From UBA2982 sp040081395 (GTDB lineage: Bacteria; Gemmatimonadota; Gemmatimonadetes; Longimicrobiales; Gaopeijiaceae): DNA of 64,000 nt. This document shows, in pieces, positions 43,378 through 51,919 of this stretch; within the stretch, counting starts at the first letter, position 1, and every line of letters starts with the position of its first letter. The DNA lies in assembly GCA_040081395.1 (NCBI GenBank), contig JBEBGN010000004.1, forward strand, positions 1 through 64,000, written 5' to 3'. The notes below the pieces were generated by a model. That model was given only the letters and a program-made list of their open reading frames with translations, was not told the origin of the DNA and ran no database searches. Made by a program: the position numbers and the translations under genes.

Positions 43378-43761
43378 TCAAGCGGCGCGCTGGAAGATCG
43401 AGGCGGCCAGAGCGGCGCCGATCGCCGCGGCCAGTACACCCGCACCCATCGATCCCATGGTGTAGGCCCCGGCTCGCCACCACGCGCCGAGGCGCACCAT
43501 TTCCAGCGCCTCGAAGCTGATCGCGCTGAAGGTGGTGAAGGAGCCGAGGAATCCGACGACGAGCAGCTCGCGAGCGGCGGGTGCCGAGACCACCGATTGC
43601 AGCCAGATGGCCACGAAGCCGATGGCCAGCGAACCGGACAGGTTCACCGCGAGGGTGCCCCAGGGCAGATAGGCTCCGGCGGCACCCTGCACCCAGCCCC
43701 CGAGCAGATAACGCGCGAGCGCTCCGGCTGCACCTCCGAGTGCCACGGCCAACAGTGTCAT
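43378..43761 (-). CDS. crcB: Fluoride exporter CrcB
   Basis: This 127-residue four-helix membrane protein of the Fluc/CrcB family shows LGGAAGALARYLLG, TLAVNLSGSLAIGF and GFLGSFTTFSAISFE, the last being the family's Phe-box. The ATG at 43761 gives the usual length. The gene is convergent with the serpin, 9 nt away. No fluoride riboswitch is recognisable upstream. Confidence 0.92.
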   Translation of the reverse strand: MTLLAVALGGAAGALARYLLGGWVQGAAGAYLPWGTLAVNLSGSLAIGFVAIWLQSVVSAPAARELLVVGFLGSFTTFSAISFEALEMVRLGAWWRAGAYTMGSMGAGVLAAAIGAALAASIFQRAA

Positions 43762-43814
43762 GGCCGAAAGGATGGCCCCCCGCGTGTGGCACGCCAAGGG
43801 AGGTCGAAATGAAA

Positions 43815-43847
43815 GGACCCGGGCCGGCGCGAGGCCGACCCGGGTCC
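43815..43847 (-). terminator. Intrinsic terminator of the OmpA-like gene
   Basis: On the minus strand GGACCCGGG and CCCGGGTCC form a 9-bp stem, extended by CGGC/GCCG, and are followed by TTTCATTT. It lies 28-61 nt after the OmpA-like stop. Confidence 0.75.
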
Positions 43848-43875
43848 GATGGACCTGCGATGGCGACGTCTCGGG

Positions 43876-44559
43876 CTATTGGGTCGAGTCGTCGGTGATG
43901 GTCGGCATGGCCGGGGCCTCGCCGTTGTGGTCGATGACGAGCACCACTCGGCGGTTCTGCCAGCCTGCCATCCCAGGTCCCTGATCCGCGGGGACTACGA
44001 GACGGGACGTGTCTTCACCGTACGAAACCGCGCGGATCTGCTCTTGCGCGATGCCGGCGCCCACGAGGTACTCGCGTACCGCACCAGCGCGCCGCAGGCC
44101 GAGGGCGGTGTTGAACTCCGCGGAGCCAGCCGGATCCGTGAACCCTTCGACCGTGACCAAGGCGCCCGGGTAGTACTCGCGAGCCACCGCCTGGAAGCGG
44201 TCGAGCACCGCCTGGTCGTCCTGCTCCACCGTCGCGTCGTTGAACGCGAAGTAGACGGGGACGTCGAAGCGGAGCTGATCCTCGAGGCGCGTGATGGCGA
44301 CTTCGAAATCTTGCTCGAGCTGGTTCAGGTCCCCCTCGAGGGCGGCCTGTCGCTGCTCCACCGTGCTGATGCGGCCGGCCAACCGCTGTGACGTGGCTTC
44401 GTCTCCAGCCTGCATCTCGCGCTGCATGTCGGCCCTGAGTGCCGCGAGGCTCGCGTCGAGCTCCTCCGGCTTGACCCTGGAGCAGGCACCTGCGGTGACC
44501 GCCAGGCTCAGCGCAGACAGGACGGCCAGCCTCCTCCGATTCGTTCTCATCATGTCCAT
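43876..44559 (-). CDS. OmpA-family (Pal-like) lipoprotein
   Basis: This 227-residue protein has the lipobox VTAGACS (~22), a coiled-coil region (~30-95) and a peptidoglycan-binding OmpA domain. That domain contains VYFAFNDATVEQDDQAVLDRF, VEGFTDPAGSAEFNTALGLRRAGAV and QNRRVVLVI. The Asp/Arg contacts to diaminopimelate (FTDPAGS, NRRV) are present. It anchors the outer membrane to the wall. The ATG at 44559 follows GGGGGAG. Confidence 0.9.
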   Translation of the reverse strand: MDMMRTNRRRLAVLSALSLAVTAGACSRVKPEELDASLAALRADMQREMQAGDEATSQRLAGRISTVEQRQAALEGDLNQLEQDFEVAITRLEDQLRFDVPVYFAFNDATVEQDDQAVLDRFQAVAREYYPGALVTVEGFTDPAGSAEFNTALGLRRAGAVREYLVGAGIAQEQIRAVSYGEDTSRLVVPADQGPGMAGWQNRRVVLVIDHNGEAPAMPTITDDSTQ

Positions 44560-44866
44560 GCTAGGACTCCCCCAGAGGGTTGGTCTATCGAACGCTGGGC
44601 AGAGTGTGCAGGAAGGATGCCAGGCGAGGCCGGACCTACCTCTTGGGAGGGGGAGGTACATCCCGGTATCCCCACCATGTATCCCCCGTGGGGGGCGGCG
44701 ATCGAGGGGGTCTGGTGGCTCGCGCGGTCGCGGACGGTTACCCGGCCGTAGCCGTACCCTTGCGGTTCAGATTGGCGACGCGTAGTCTGCCGGTTGCAGT
44801 GGTGCCGGCGCCCGCCGGTGCCGCGCCATTTGGCAACTGTCCAAGCGGCCTACTAGGAGGAAGCAA
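44560..44866. other. Divergent intergenic region between the OmpA-like gene and susC
   Basis: This 307-bp region has no convincing gene. Near its right end TTGCGG at 44760-44765 and TAGTCT at 44783-44788 lie 17 nt apart, a possible sigma-70 promoter for susC with a leader of about 70 nt. A GGAGG-type site (AGGAGG) precedes the susC ATG. The middle part has short G- and C-runs (around 44648-44700) that could pair, but I see no clear element. Confidence 0.4.
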
Positions 44867-47800
44867 ATGGACAAGCTCATTCGTCAGCGTTTGTCGCAGA
44901 GTCTGGGGGTGCTAACAGCAATGTTGCTGTTGGTGGCCCCCGGTCTGGCTGCGCAAACCGGCACGATCGCCGGAAGAGTGATCGACGCCGGAAGTAACCT
45001 CCCGATCCCAGCCGCGCAGGTGTTCATCGCGGATCTGGACATCGGTGTGCTGTCTCAGCAAAACGGGTCCTATATCCTCCTGAACGTACCTGTGGGTCCG
45101 CGGACGGTGACCGTCCAGCGCATCGGGTATCGCCAGGTGACCCAGAACGTGACGGTGGCCGGCGGTCAGACCGCGGTGCTCGACTTCCGTATCTCGGAAG
45201 AGGCGCTGCAGCTGGACGAGATCATCATCACCGGTACGCCCGGCGGTACGCAGCGGCGCGCGATCGGTAATGCCGTCTCGTCCGTCGACGTGTCCGATGT
45301 CGTTCAGGACGTGTCGATCTCGGGCGTGCAGGACCTGCTCTCGGGCCGTACGCCCGGCGTGCAGTTCACGCGCCTCACGGGCAACGTCGGGCAGGGCTCC
45401 CCGGTCCGCGTCCGCGGCATCGGGTCCTTCACCGACGCGAACACGAACCCGCTCGTCTACATCGACGGCGTGCGCGTGAACAACGACGTCAACGCGGGCC
45501 CGACGGTGGGCGGTGGTGACGGCGTCAGCGTTCTCGACGACATCAATCCGGAAGACATCGAGAGCATCGAGATCATCAAGGGACCCGCGGCCGCGAGCCT
45601 GTACGGCACCGAGGCTTCGGCGGGCGTGATCCAGATCATCACGAAGCGTGGCCGCGAAGGCACACCGGTCTTCAACGTGTCGATCCGCCAGGGCGTGAAC
45701 TACATGGCGGATCCGGCGAGCCGTTTGGGCGAGATGTGGTACTGCCCCTATGACAACAGCCCGGTTTCTGCTGGCGCCAACGAGATCTACGCCGGTGTAG
45801 CGGGTGTGCCGACCGGTTCGGACAGCCGGCTCTGCAACGAAGCGAGCGAGCTCGTTCCGTACAACATGTACGACGAGGCGAACGAGTACATCGCGGAGGG
45901 CTACTTCCCGTGGCCGTCCGAGAACCTGTACCAGAATGGCCCGGCGCAGAGCTACAACCTCGACGTCAGTGGCGGTACGCAGGCGATCTCCTACTTCCTC
46001 TCGACCAACTACGATCGCGAGGACGGCTACATCTACTGGAACCAGGATGAGACGTTCCGCCTGCGCGCGAATGTCGGCGTCGTCTTCAGCGAGCTCTTCT
46101 CGCTCGACGTGTCGACGTCGTACGTGGACGGGTACACGCGCTTCGGCGCGCCGGTGCAGGGCGACGGTGGCGAGTGGCAGGACATGGTGTGGTCGAACGG
46201 TACCTATCTGAATGACAACATTCCGTTCGGTACGCAGGTCACGCAGACGAACGGCACCGTCCGTACGATCGGTGACCCGCGCCTCGGTGGTTTCCAGGAG
46301 AAGCTCCCCTCGGACATCGAGGACAACGAGGCCACGCGTGAGTACAACCGGTTCACAGGCTCCACGACGATGCGCTTCCAGACGGGGGACGTCAGCCTCG
46401 GTGGCATGACGGCTTCGATGACGCACCGCGCGGTCGTCGGCATCGACAAGCAGTGGGACATCAACCAGAACGTCTTCCCGATCGAGGACGGCGTCGTTCC
46501 GGCGCACCTCATTTCGTACTTCCCGGTCGGGTACAAGTGGCGCGAGGCGTATCCCGAGAACCTCGAGGGTACGGCCGCGTACGAGCGCCCCATCACCACG
46601 AACCTGAGCTTCGACTACGCGCTCACGACCAACCTGCGCGTGAACGACACCTGGGCCTTCGCTACGTCGGCGGGTGCACAGTACAACCTCCGCGAGGTCG
46701 ACTACTTCGACAACTCCGGTACGGGGTACGCGACCCCGCTGTCCCGTACGATCAACCAGATCCAGCAGTCGAAGATCCAGACGGGCTATAGCAACACCAC
46801 GAACAAGGGCATGGGTTTCTACTTCCAGGAAGAGATCAACTACGGCGACCGCATCTTCCTCACCGGTGCGGTGCGCTTCGACGACAACTCCACGTTCGGC
46901 GCAGATGCGCCGTCGCAGAGCTACCCCAAGGTTTCGGCCTCGTGGGTGGTGTCGGACGAGAGCTTCTGGAATTTCGACTTCATGCCGTCGCTGCGTCTGC
47001 GCGGCGCGTGGGGCAAGTCGGGTCGTCAGCCGACCTCCATCGCCGGCTTCAACGTGTACGCAGCGTCCCCCGGTCCGCTCGGCGGCGCGGGCATCCGCCC
47101 GTCGGCTCCGGGCAACCCGATCGTGGAGCCCGAGGTGAGCACGGAGCTCGAGTTGGGCTTCGAGTTCTCGATGTTCGAGGACCGCGTCTCGGGTGAGTTC
47201 ACGCGCTACGCCAAGAAGAACGAGCAGGTGCTCCAGGGCGTCCCGCTCCCGGCGAGCTTCGGGTTCCCAGGCAGCGTGCAGACCAACATCGGCCGCCTGG
47301 ACAACTGGGGCTGGGAGGCGCAGCTCAGCACGCGCCTCTACGAGAGCGACCTCGTGTCGTTCGACGTCGACTGGTCAGCGGATCATACGGACAACGAGAT
47401 CAAGTCGCTTTGCAACGAGGTGGGTGGAGTCCAGAAGTGCTTCGCTGGCAACACCACGCAGGCGATCGGGCTTCCCTACCCGAACCAGATCATCGACTAC
47501 AACGTTTCGCACGGCGTGTGGCAGTGGGAGGCTGGTTACGATCCCACGACGGCCAACACCAGGGTGAGCGATCACGGCGACCGCCTCAACCCGTTCTGCT
47601 TCCCGGCGGAGTCCCTCGCGCCGCGTGATTCGAACGGACAGGCGTCTGCGGACAGCCTGCGCTACGGGAAGGAGTTCGGCGATACGCCGGTCCTGTGCAA
47701 CACCCTGACGTCCTGGACCCGGAACGCCTTCGCCGGGCGCTCCTACGCGACGCACACGTACTCCATCGCGCCGCGCATCACGCTGTTCAACAATGCGCTG

Positions 47801-48235
47801 CAAGTCTTCGCAATGGCGCAGGGCGAGTACGGCCGTACCCGCGAGGAGAGTGCACACACCTGGACGCACAACTACTTCAGCACCAAGGCGTCCAAGCTTC
47901 AGGAAGACGCGGCCTGGACCGCCAGTTACATCCTGAACGGGACCAGCGCTAACTCGTACTACAAGGGCCTCTTCGACGGAGATTTCTGGAAGCTCCGTGA
48001 GGTCGGTATGCGCTACAACCTGCCCGAGTCGTGGGCTGGCCGTGTGGGCGCTTCGCGCGCCTCGCTGGCCATGTCGGCACGCAACATCCTGACCATCTGG
48101 CAGGCTCAGAAGCGCATTCACGGCAACGCGATCTCCGATCCGGAGTTCGGCACGGCCGGCCTGACGGGCGACGGCAACTTCTACGAGACGCCGCCGCTCT
48201 CCAGCATCAACATCACGCTGCGGGCCACTTTCTAG
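44867..48235 (+). CDS. SusC/RagA-type TonB-dependent outer-membrane receptor
   Basis: This 1122-residue receptor has a signal peptide (LLLVAPGLAAQ, cleavage near 28-31). A carboxypeptidase-regulatory-like domain follows at ~31-112 (GTIAGRVIDAGSNLPIPAAQV). The plug at ~125-250 contains SGRTPGVQF, PLVYIDGVRV and IEIIKGPAAASLYGTEASAGVIQIITKRG. The rest is a ~22-strand barrel ending in NITLRATF. With the SusD-like gene that follows it would import an oligomeric nutrient using TonB energy. There are no catabolic enzymes nearby to name the substrate. Confidence 0.95.
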   Translation: MDKLIRQRLSQSLGVLTAMLLLVAPGLAAQTGTIAGRVIDAGSNLPIPAAQVFIADLDIGVLSQQNGSYILLNVPVGPRTVTVQRIGYRQVTQNVTVAGGQTAVLDFRISEEALQLDEIIITGTPGGTQRRAIGNAVSSVDVSDVVQDVSISGVQDLLSGRTPGVQFTRLTGNVGQGSPVRVRGIGSFTDANTNPLVYIDGVRVNNDVNAGPTVGGGDGVSVLDDINPEDIESIEIIKGPAAASLYGTEASAGVIQIITKRGREGTPVFNVSIRQGVNYMADPASRLGEMWYCPYDNSPVSAGANEIYAGVAGVPTGSDSRLCNEASELVPYNMYDEANEYIAEGYFPWPSENLYQNGPAQSYNLDVSGGTQAISYFLSTNYDREDGYIYWNQDETFRLRANVGVVFSELFSLDVSTSYVDGYTRFGAPVQGDGGEWQDMVWSNGTYLNDNIPFGTQVTQTNGTVRTIGDPRLGGFQEKLPSDIEDNEATREYNRFTGSTTMRFQTGDVSLGGMTASMTHRAVVGIDKQWDINQNVFPIEDGVVPAHLISYFPVGYKWREAYPENLEGTAAYERPITTNLSFDYALTTNLRVNDTWAFATSAGAQYNLREVDYFDNSGTGYATPLSRTINQIQQSKIQTGYSNTTNKGMGFYFQEEINYGDRIFLTGAVRFDDNSTFGADAPSQSYPKVSASWVVSDESFWNFDFMPSLRLRGAWGKSGRQPTSIAGFNVYAASPGPLGGAGIRPSAPGNPIVEPEVSTELELGFEFSMFEDRVSGEFTRYAKKNEQVLQGVPLPASFGFPGSVQTNIGRLDNWGWEAQLSTRLYESDLVSFDVDWSADHTDNEIKSLCNEVGGVQKCFAGNTTQAIGLPYPNQIIDYNVSHGVWQWEAGYDPTTANTRVSDHGDRLNPFCFPAESLAPRDSNGQASADSLRYGKEFGDTPVLCNTLTSWTRNAFAGRSYATHTYSIAPRITLFNNALQVFAMAQGEYGRTREESAHTWTHNYFSTKASKLQEDAAWTASYILNGTSANSYYKGLFDGDFWKLREVGMRYNLPESWAGRVGASRASLAMSARNILTIWQAQKRIHGNAISDPEFGTAGLTGDGNFYETPPLSSINITLRATF

Positions 48236-48251
48236 TTCGAGGACGGAGGCA

Positions 48252-48285
48252 CCTGGGTGGTGGGGGTGAAACCCCGCCACCCAGG
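48252..48285 (+). other. Intercistronic hairpin between susC and susD
   Basis: CCTGGGTGG at 48252-48260 pairs with CCACCCAGG at 48277-48285, and GGGGT/ACCCC pairs inside around a short GA loop. It lies 17 nt after the susC stop. No T-run follows, so it is likely an mRNA-stability or attenuation element tuning the receptor/lipoprotein ratio. Confidence 0.6.
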
Positions 48286-48325
48286 CGCTCTACGGACTTC
48301 GACAACCCTTTCGACTTCGGATAGG

Positions 48326-50110
48326 ATGCGAGGAATGCGACAGAGACTTCACGAGCGCTGGACGACGAGGGCCACACGCGTCCTCGTCACCGGCCTGGGG
48401 GTGGCAGGGCTGACCGCCTGCGATAGCCTGCTGGAGGTCGAGCTCCCCCACCTGCTCACAGACGATGCAATTCAATCGGCGAACACCGCCGAACTTCAGG
48501 TCAACTCCGCGATCGCGCTGTTCGAGTGCGGGTACACGCACTTCGGCCTCACGACGCTGGGTCACGACGACACGATGACGTCGGTGTCGGGCGTGGGAAG
48601 CGGGAACAACGTCTACTCCGCAACAGCGGCCTCAGGGAACTGCGACACCAGCGATACTGCTATCGCATGGTTCGACCAGATCATGGGCGCGCGCGCTATG
48701 CTCAGCACCACGCCGTCACGCATGGTGGCGACGTCGCAGGGCACGGTCACCGGTGACTTCCCCGTCGGCCGGGGTGTGTACGACCGCATCCAGGACGAGT
48801 GGGGGATCGCAGGCGTGATCAACGGCGAGCGGCTTTCCGCGCTCGCCTCGATCTACGTAGCCATGTCGCTCGGGCACTTGGGCGAGATCATGTGCGACAT
48901 GTCGATCGACGGCAGCGACTTGCTCACGCCGGACGAGGTGTTGGCGGTCGCGGAGGGCTGGATCACGAGTCGTGCTCTGGGCCACATCACGAACGCCGGT
49001 ACCGGGTTCACGGTGATGCCGTTCGGCGTCACTTCGAGCGCCACTGCTACGACCGGTGGAACCCCCACCGAGATGGCGCTGGCGGTCCGCGCGCGGATTC
49101 GCTGGGCGCGTGGCGACCTGGCGGGTGCGGATGCCGACGCGGCGACGGTTCTCGGCACACGCTCGCGCTTCACGGCGTGGGTGACACGTGACGTCGGACC
49201 GACCCGCCGGAACAAGGTCTGGTTCACGAACACCTTCCAGGGCTACTCCGGCATGATGGGCCTGAACCGGAACTGGAACGGACCGGCGCGCAATCCGAAC
49301 CCTGCGACCGGCACGCAGTGGCCCACGATCCTTCCCTTCACCGGGTATATCGGCCTCGGCCTGACGCCGGACGGGCGTGCGCTCGAGCCGCATCCCACCG
49401 GGGGAGCGCCGAGCATTCCGGTGCGGTTCGCTGAAGAGGCACGCAACTCGACATTCGCGCAGGTGCCGTGCACGGTGGCGTCGCCGGCGCCCGGGTGCGT
49501 GGTGGGCGCGGTGCAGGACCACCGCGTTCAGCATGGCCGCAAGCAGATCCAGACCGGTTTCTACGAGGTGCCCTTCCGCTATGGCACCACCGCGGCTGGC
49601 TCGGACGGCAACGACATTCCGTACATGACGTGGGAGGAGCTGCGGCTCATCCGTGCGGAGCGTTATAACCAGCTGAACGACCGGACGAACGCGATCGCGC
49701 AGATCAATGCGATCCGCTCTGCGCCGAGCATCACGGGCGCCAGCTCGAGCAACCAAGCGGCCGCTGCGCTGCCGGCGATTTCGGGCGCATATCTGGCGGC
49801 ACTCACGGACGGGACGAACGATCAGGCCGAGATGCGGGCCGCGATCATCGAGGAGCGCCGTCGTGAGTTCTTCAGTGAAGGCCGGTACATGGCCACGAAG
49901 ATCCAGAACACGGATCTGACCTGGTTCCCGCGGCTCCAGGGCAGCGGTCTGACGTACCAGAATGCTGGCGGCGTGCGGTTGCTCCTGCCGGCTGACGAGT
50001 ACACCAACAACCCGTACATGATTGCGCGTGGACGTGAGTCGGCGCGTGGCACGGGTTGCACCACTGCGGCTCCCGGCCTGCTGCCCGGCGCGACGGTCCC
50101 GCTCTTCTAG
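48326..50110 (+). CDS. SusD/RagB-type surface lipoprotein
   Basis: This ~594-residue lipoprotein forms the lid of the SusC receptor. The signal has a lipobox at GLTACDS, followed by LLEVELPHLLTDDAI, the usual SusD start. TPR-like helices follow, and a C-terminal IIEERRREFFSEGRYMATK segment is characteristic of SusD/RagB. A second ATG three codons later (48335) is possible. Confidence 0.9.
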   Translation: MRGMRQRLHERWTTRATRVLVTGLGVAGLTACDSLLEVELPHLLTDDAIQSANTAELQVNSAIALFECGYTHFGLTTLGHDDTMTSVSGVGSGNNVYSATAASGNCDTSDTAIAWFDQIMGARAMLSTTPSRMVATSQGTVTGDFPVGRGVYDRIQDEWGIAGVINGERLSALASIYVAMSLGHLGEIMCDMSIDGSDLLTPDEVLAVAEGWITSRALGHITNAGTGFTVMPFGVTSSATATTGGTPTEMALAVRARIRWARGDLAGADADAATVLGTRSRFTAWVTRDVGPTRRNKVWFTNTFQGYSGMMGLNRNWNGPARNPNPATGTQWPTILPFTGYIGLGLTPDGRALEPHPTGGAPSIPVRFAEEARNSTFAQVPCTVASPAPGCVVGAVQDHRVQHGRKQIQTGFYEVPFRYGTTAAGSDGNDIPYMTWEELRLIRAERYNQLNDRTNAIAQINAIRSAPSITGASSSNQAAAALPAISGAYLAALTDGTNDQAEMRAAIIEERRREFFSEGRYMATKIQNTDLTWFPRLQGSGLTYQNAGGVRLLLPADEYTNNPYMIARGRESARGTGCTTAAPGLLPGATVPLF

Positions 50111-50148
50111 ACCACCGTGTAACCAAGCAGTTCAGCCGTTGCTGTAGC

Positions 50149-50176
50149 GAGGCCCGGGGCGAAAGCCCCGGGCCTC
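50149..50176 (+). terminator. Strong terminator after susD
   Basis: GAGGCCCGGGGC and GCCCCGGGCCTC form a perfect 12-bp stem around a GAAA tetraloop, followed by TTGCTTTC. It lies 38 nt after the susD stop. Confidence 0.85.
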
Positions 50177-50215
50177 TTGCTTTCGGGGTCTGGGGCTCAA
50201 GCGTTGGTCGGAGTG

Positions 50216-50355
50216 GTGACAGGTCCGCGAAGCGGGGCGGTGAGGGTACCTCCCTCGGAGGGGACATCGGCGCCGGGCCCCGGATGACCCGGCGCCGCTT
50301 AGCGACGCGGCGCCTAGGTCAGAGGTGCAGAAGCGGTCGCCAGCCCGAGCGGTCC
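50216..50355. repeat. Structured repeat element, tandem copy A
   Basis: This 140-bp unit consists of a left arm (GGTGAGGGTACCTCCCTC...GGGGACATC), a core hairpin (CGGCGCCGGG with CCCGGCGCCG around a 10-nt loop), the TTAGCGAC segment and an AGCCCGAGCGGTCC end. It is repeated with about 85 percent identity immediately downstream. Copy A has no right arm of its own: it runs straight into the GTGACAGG start of copy B. Confidence 0.8.
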
Positions 50356-50494
50356 GTGACAGGCCCGCGAAGCGGGGGCGGTGAGGGTACCTCCCTCGGA
50401 GGGGACATCGGCGCCGGGGCTCGGACGACCCGGCGCCGCTAAGCGACGCGGCGCGCGGGATGAGGGGCTGAAGCGTTCGCCAGCGGAGCGGTCC
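50356..50494. repeat. Structured repeat element, tandem copy B
   Basis: This second tandem unit has the core hairpin CGGCGCCGGG/CCCGGCGCCG at 50409-50418 and 50429-50438. It continues into TAAGCGAC and GCGGCGC, which could instead pair with the GCGCCGC of the first hairpin. It differs from copy A mainly in the hairpin loop and in the 30 nt before GAGCGGTCC. Its arm 50375-50406 pairs with 50491-50522. Confidence 0.8.
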
Positions 50495-50522
50495 CCAAAG
50501 AGGGAGGTACCCTCACCGCCCC
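50491..50522. repeat. Right inverted arm of the structured repeat
   Basis: This 32-nt segment, containing GAGGGAGGTACCCTCACC, is complementary to 50375-50406 at 29 of 32 positions, with the three mismatches clustered near the inner end. It closes the tandem element just before the TPR lipoprotein stop. Confidence 0.75.
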
Positions 50523-50538
50523 CGAGGAGCCAAGTAGC

Positions 50539-51915
50539 TTACGTCGGCTCGTAGCGATACGCCGACGCCACGCCCTCGAACCGCACCTCGAAGTCCACGC
50601 TCTCGCCCGTCGGAGGGGCCGCGAGCGTAACCGTGGTCGTGCCAATCTCCTGGGCCGCGTCGTCGTAGAAGACGAACCGCACCGTCACCGCTGTACCCGC
50701 GTCGGCCATGTTACCCGTCAGGTCCCCGATGATCGTGGTCGCCGCGCCGCTCCGTTGCATGCGCAGGGACTCCAGGAACACGGGGAGCTGTTCGGCCCCC
50801 CGCAGGCTCTCGAGCGCACCCTGGCGGTCACCGCTCTCGAGCTGGGCGCGCGCGGTGATGAGCCGGGCGTTCTCGCCAAGTGGGTCCACCGCGATCAGGC
50901 GCGGCCCCGCACTCTGGAGCTCGGTCCACGACTCGGCCGCGAACAGGGAGTTCACATAGTTGAACCATGCGTCCCGCGACTCGGGGTGGATCGTCGTCAG
51001 GCGCGCAAAGGCCTCGGCGGCCTGCGCGTACTCACCCGACCGGAAGAGACCCGTGCCTAGGTTGAACAGCTCCGTCGACTCGAGGGTCGGCTCCTCGAGA
51101 AGTGTCTCGTATACCACCCGCGCCTCCTCCTCCCGCCCTTGGCCGGTCAACGCCGCAGCGAGTTCGGCGCGGAGCTCGACATTGTCCGGCTCCCGCTCCA
51201 GCTGGCGCCGGAGCAGGGGCTCCGCCTCTGCGAACATCCCCGTGATGAGATAGATGGGCGCCAGGTCCTCCTCGAGCTCACTCCTAGAAGCCTCTCGGTC
51301 GCGGGTCTCCTCGAGAGTGAGCAGGCGCGCCACTGGGACCTTGCCGAGCCCGACCAGCGCTCCCTCGAAGGCTTCGATGGCCTCGGGATAACGTCCCTCA
51401 GTGATCAGCAGGCTGGCGAGGTTCCTGTGCGCCTCGGGGCGGAGATCGAACATGAGGGTAGCCCCCGCCCAGATATCGATCGTCCGTGTGACATCCCCTT
51501 CCTCGTAGGCCTGGAGGCCATCGTTGAACGCCTGCCCCCACGCCGCCTCGCGCTCCGGCTCGATGTCCAGCTGATAGGCCGGATAGATGCTCTGAGCCGC
51601 GGTGAACATCGAGTCCGCGCTCGCGTATTGGCCCAGCCGCGCGTGAGCGACTCCCGCGAGGAAGAAGTGGATGGGGTTCGTGGAGTCGGCCGCGATCCCC
51701 TCGAGGGCCCGCTCGAGCGCCCGGTCGGGAAGGGCTGACCGCAAATAGAGCGTGGCCGTCTGGGAGGCCCGAGTCTCGCGAGGCGGTATCCCCCCCTCGA
51801 ACACGATCCCGGTGGGGGAGACCACGGGCCCGACAGGGCCGGAAGGCCGGGACACACAGCCGCAGAGCAGGAGGACCGCGAGCAGGCGGCCCAGCGCCGC
51901 CGGACCCCTCACCAA
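50539..51915 (-). CDS. TPR-repeat lipoprotein
   Basis: This ~458-residue protein has a lipobox signal (LLAVLLLCGCVS, Cys20). Six or more TPR-like helical pairs extend from ~60 to 380 (e.g. HFFLAGVAHARLGQYASADSMF, LFRSGEYAQAAEAFARLT). A C-terminal beta domain of ~70 residues ends it. It follows the TonB-like gene by 4 nt on the same strand and probably acts as an envelope scaffold. The start is TTG 51915 or the next GTG. Confidence 0.8.
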   Translation of the reverse strand: MVRGPAALGRLLAVLLLCGCVSRPSGPVGPVVSPTGIVFEGGIPPRETRASQTATLYLRSALPDRALERALEGIAADSTNPIHFFLAGVAHARLGQYASADSMFTAAQSIYPAYQLDIEPEREAAWGQAFNDGLQAYEEGDVTRTIDIWAGATLMFDLRPEAHRNLASLLITEGRYPEAIEAFEGALVGLGKVPVARLLTLEETRDREASRSELEEDLAPIYLITGMFAEAEPLLRRQLEREPDNVELRAELAAALTGQGREEEARVVYETLLEEPTLESTELFNLGTGLFRSGEYAQAAEAFARLTTIHPESRDAWFNYVNSLFAAESWTELQSAGPRLIAVDPLGENARLITARAQLESGDRQGALESLRGAEQLPVFLESLRMQRSGAATTIIGDLTGNMADAGTAVTVRFVFYDDAAQEIGTTTVTLAAPPTGESVDFEVRFEGVASAYRYEPT

Positions 51916-51919
51916 CGCC

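Noticed and set aside
43762..43815. Possible fluoride riboswitch upstream of crcB
   Set aside because: The conserved crcB-motif segments are not found; the region consists of a terminator hairpin of the neighbouring gene and a short leader.
44912..46507. 531-codon minus-strand frame opposite susC
   Set aside because: It is a shadow of the receptor gene with no start signal and no recognisable motif.
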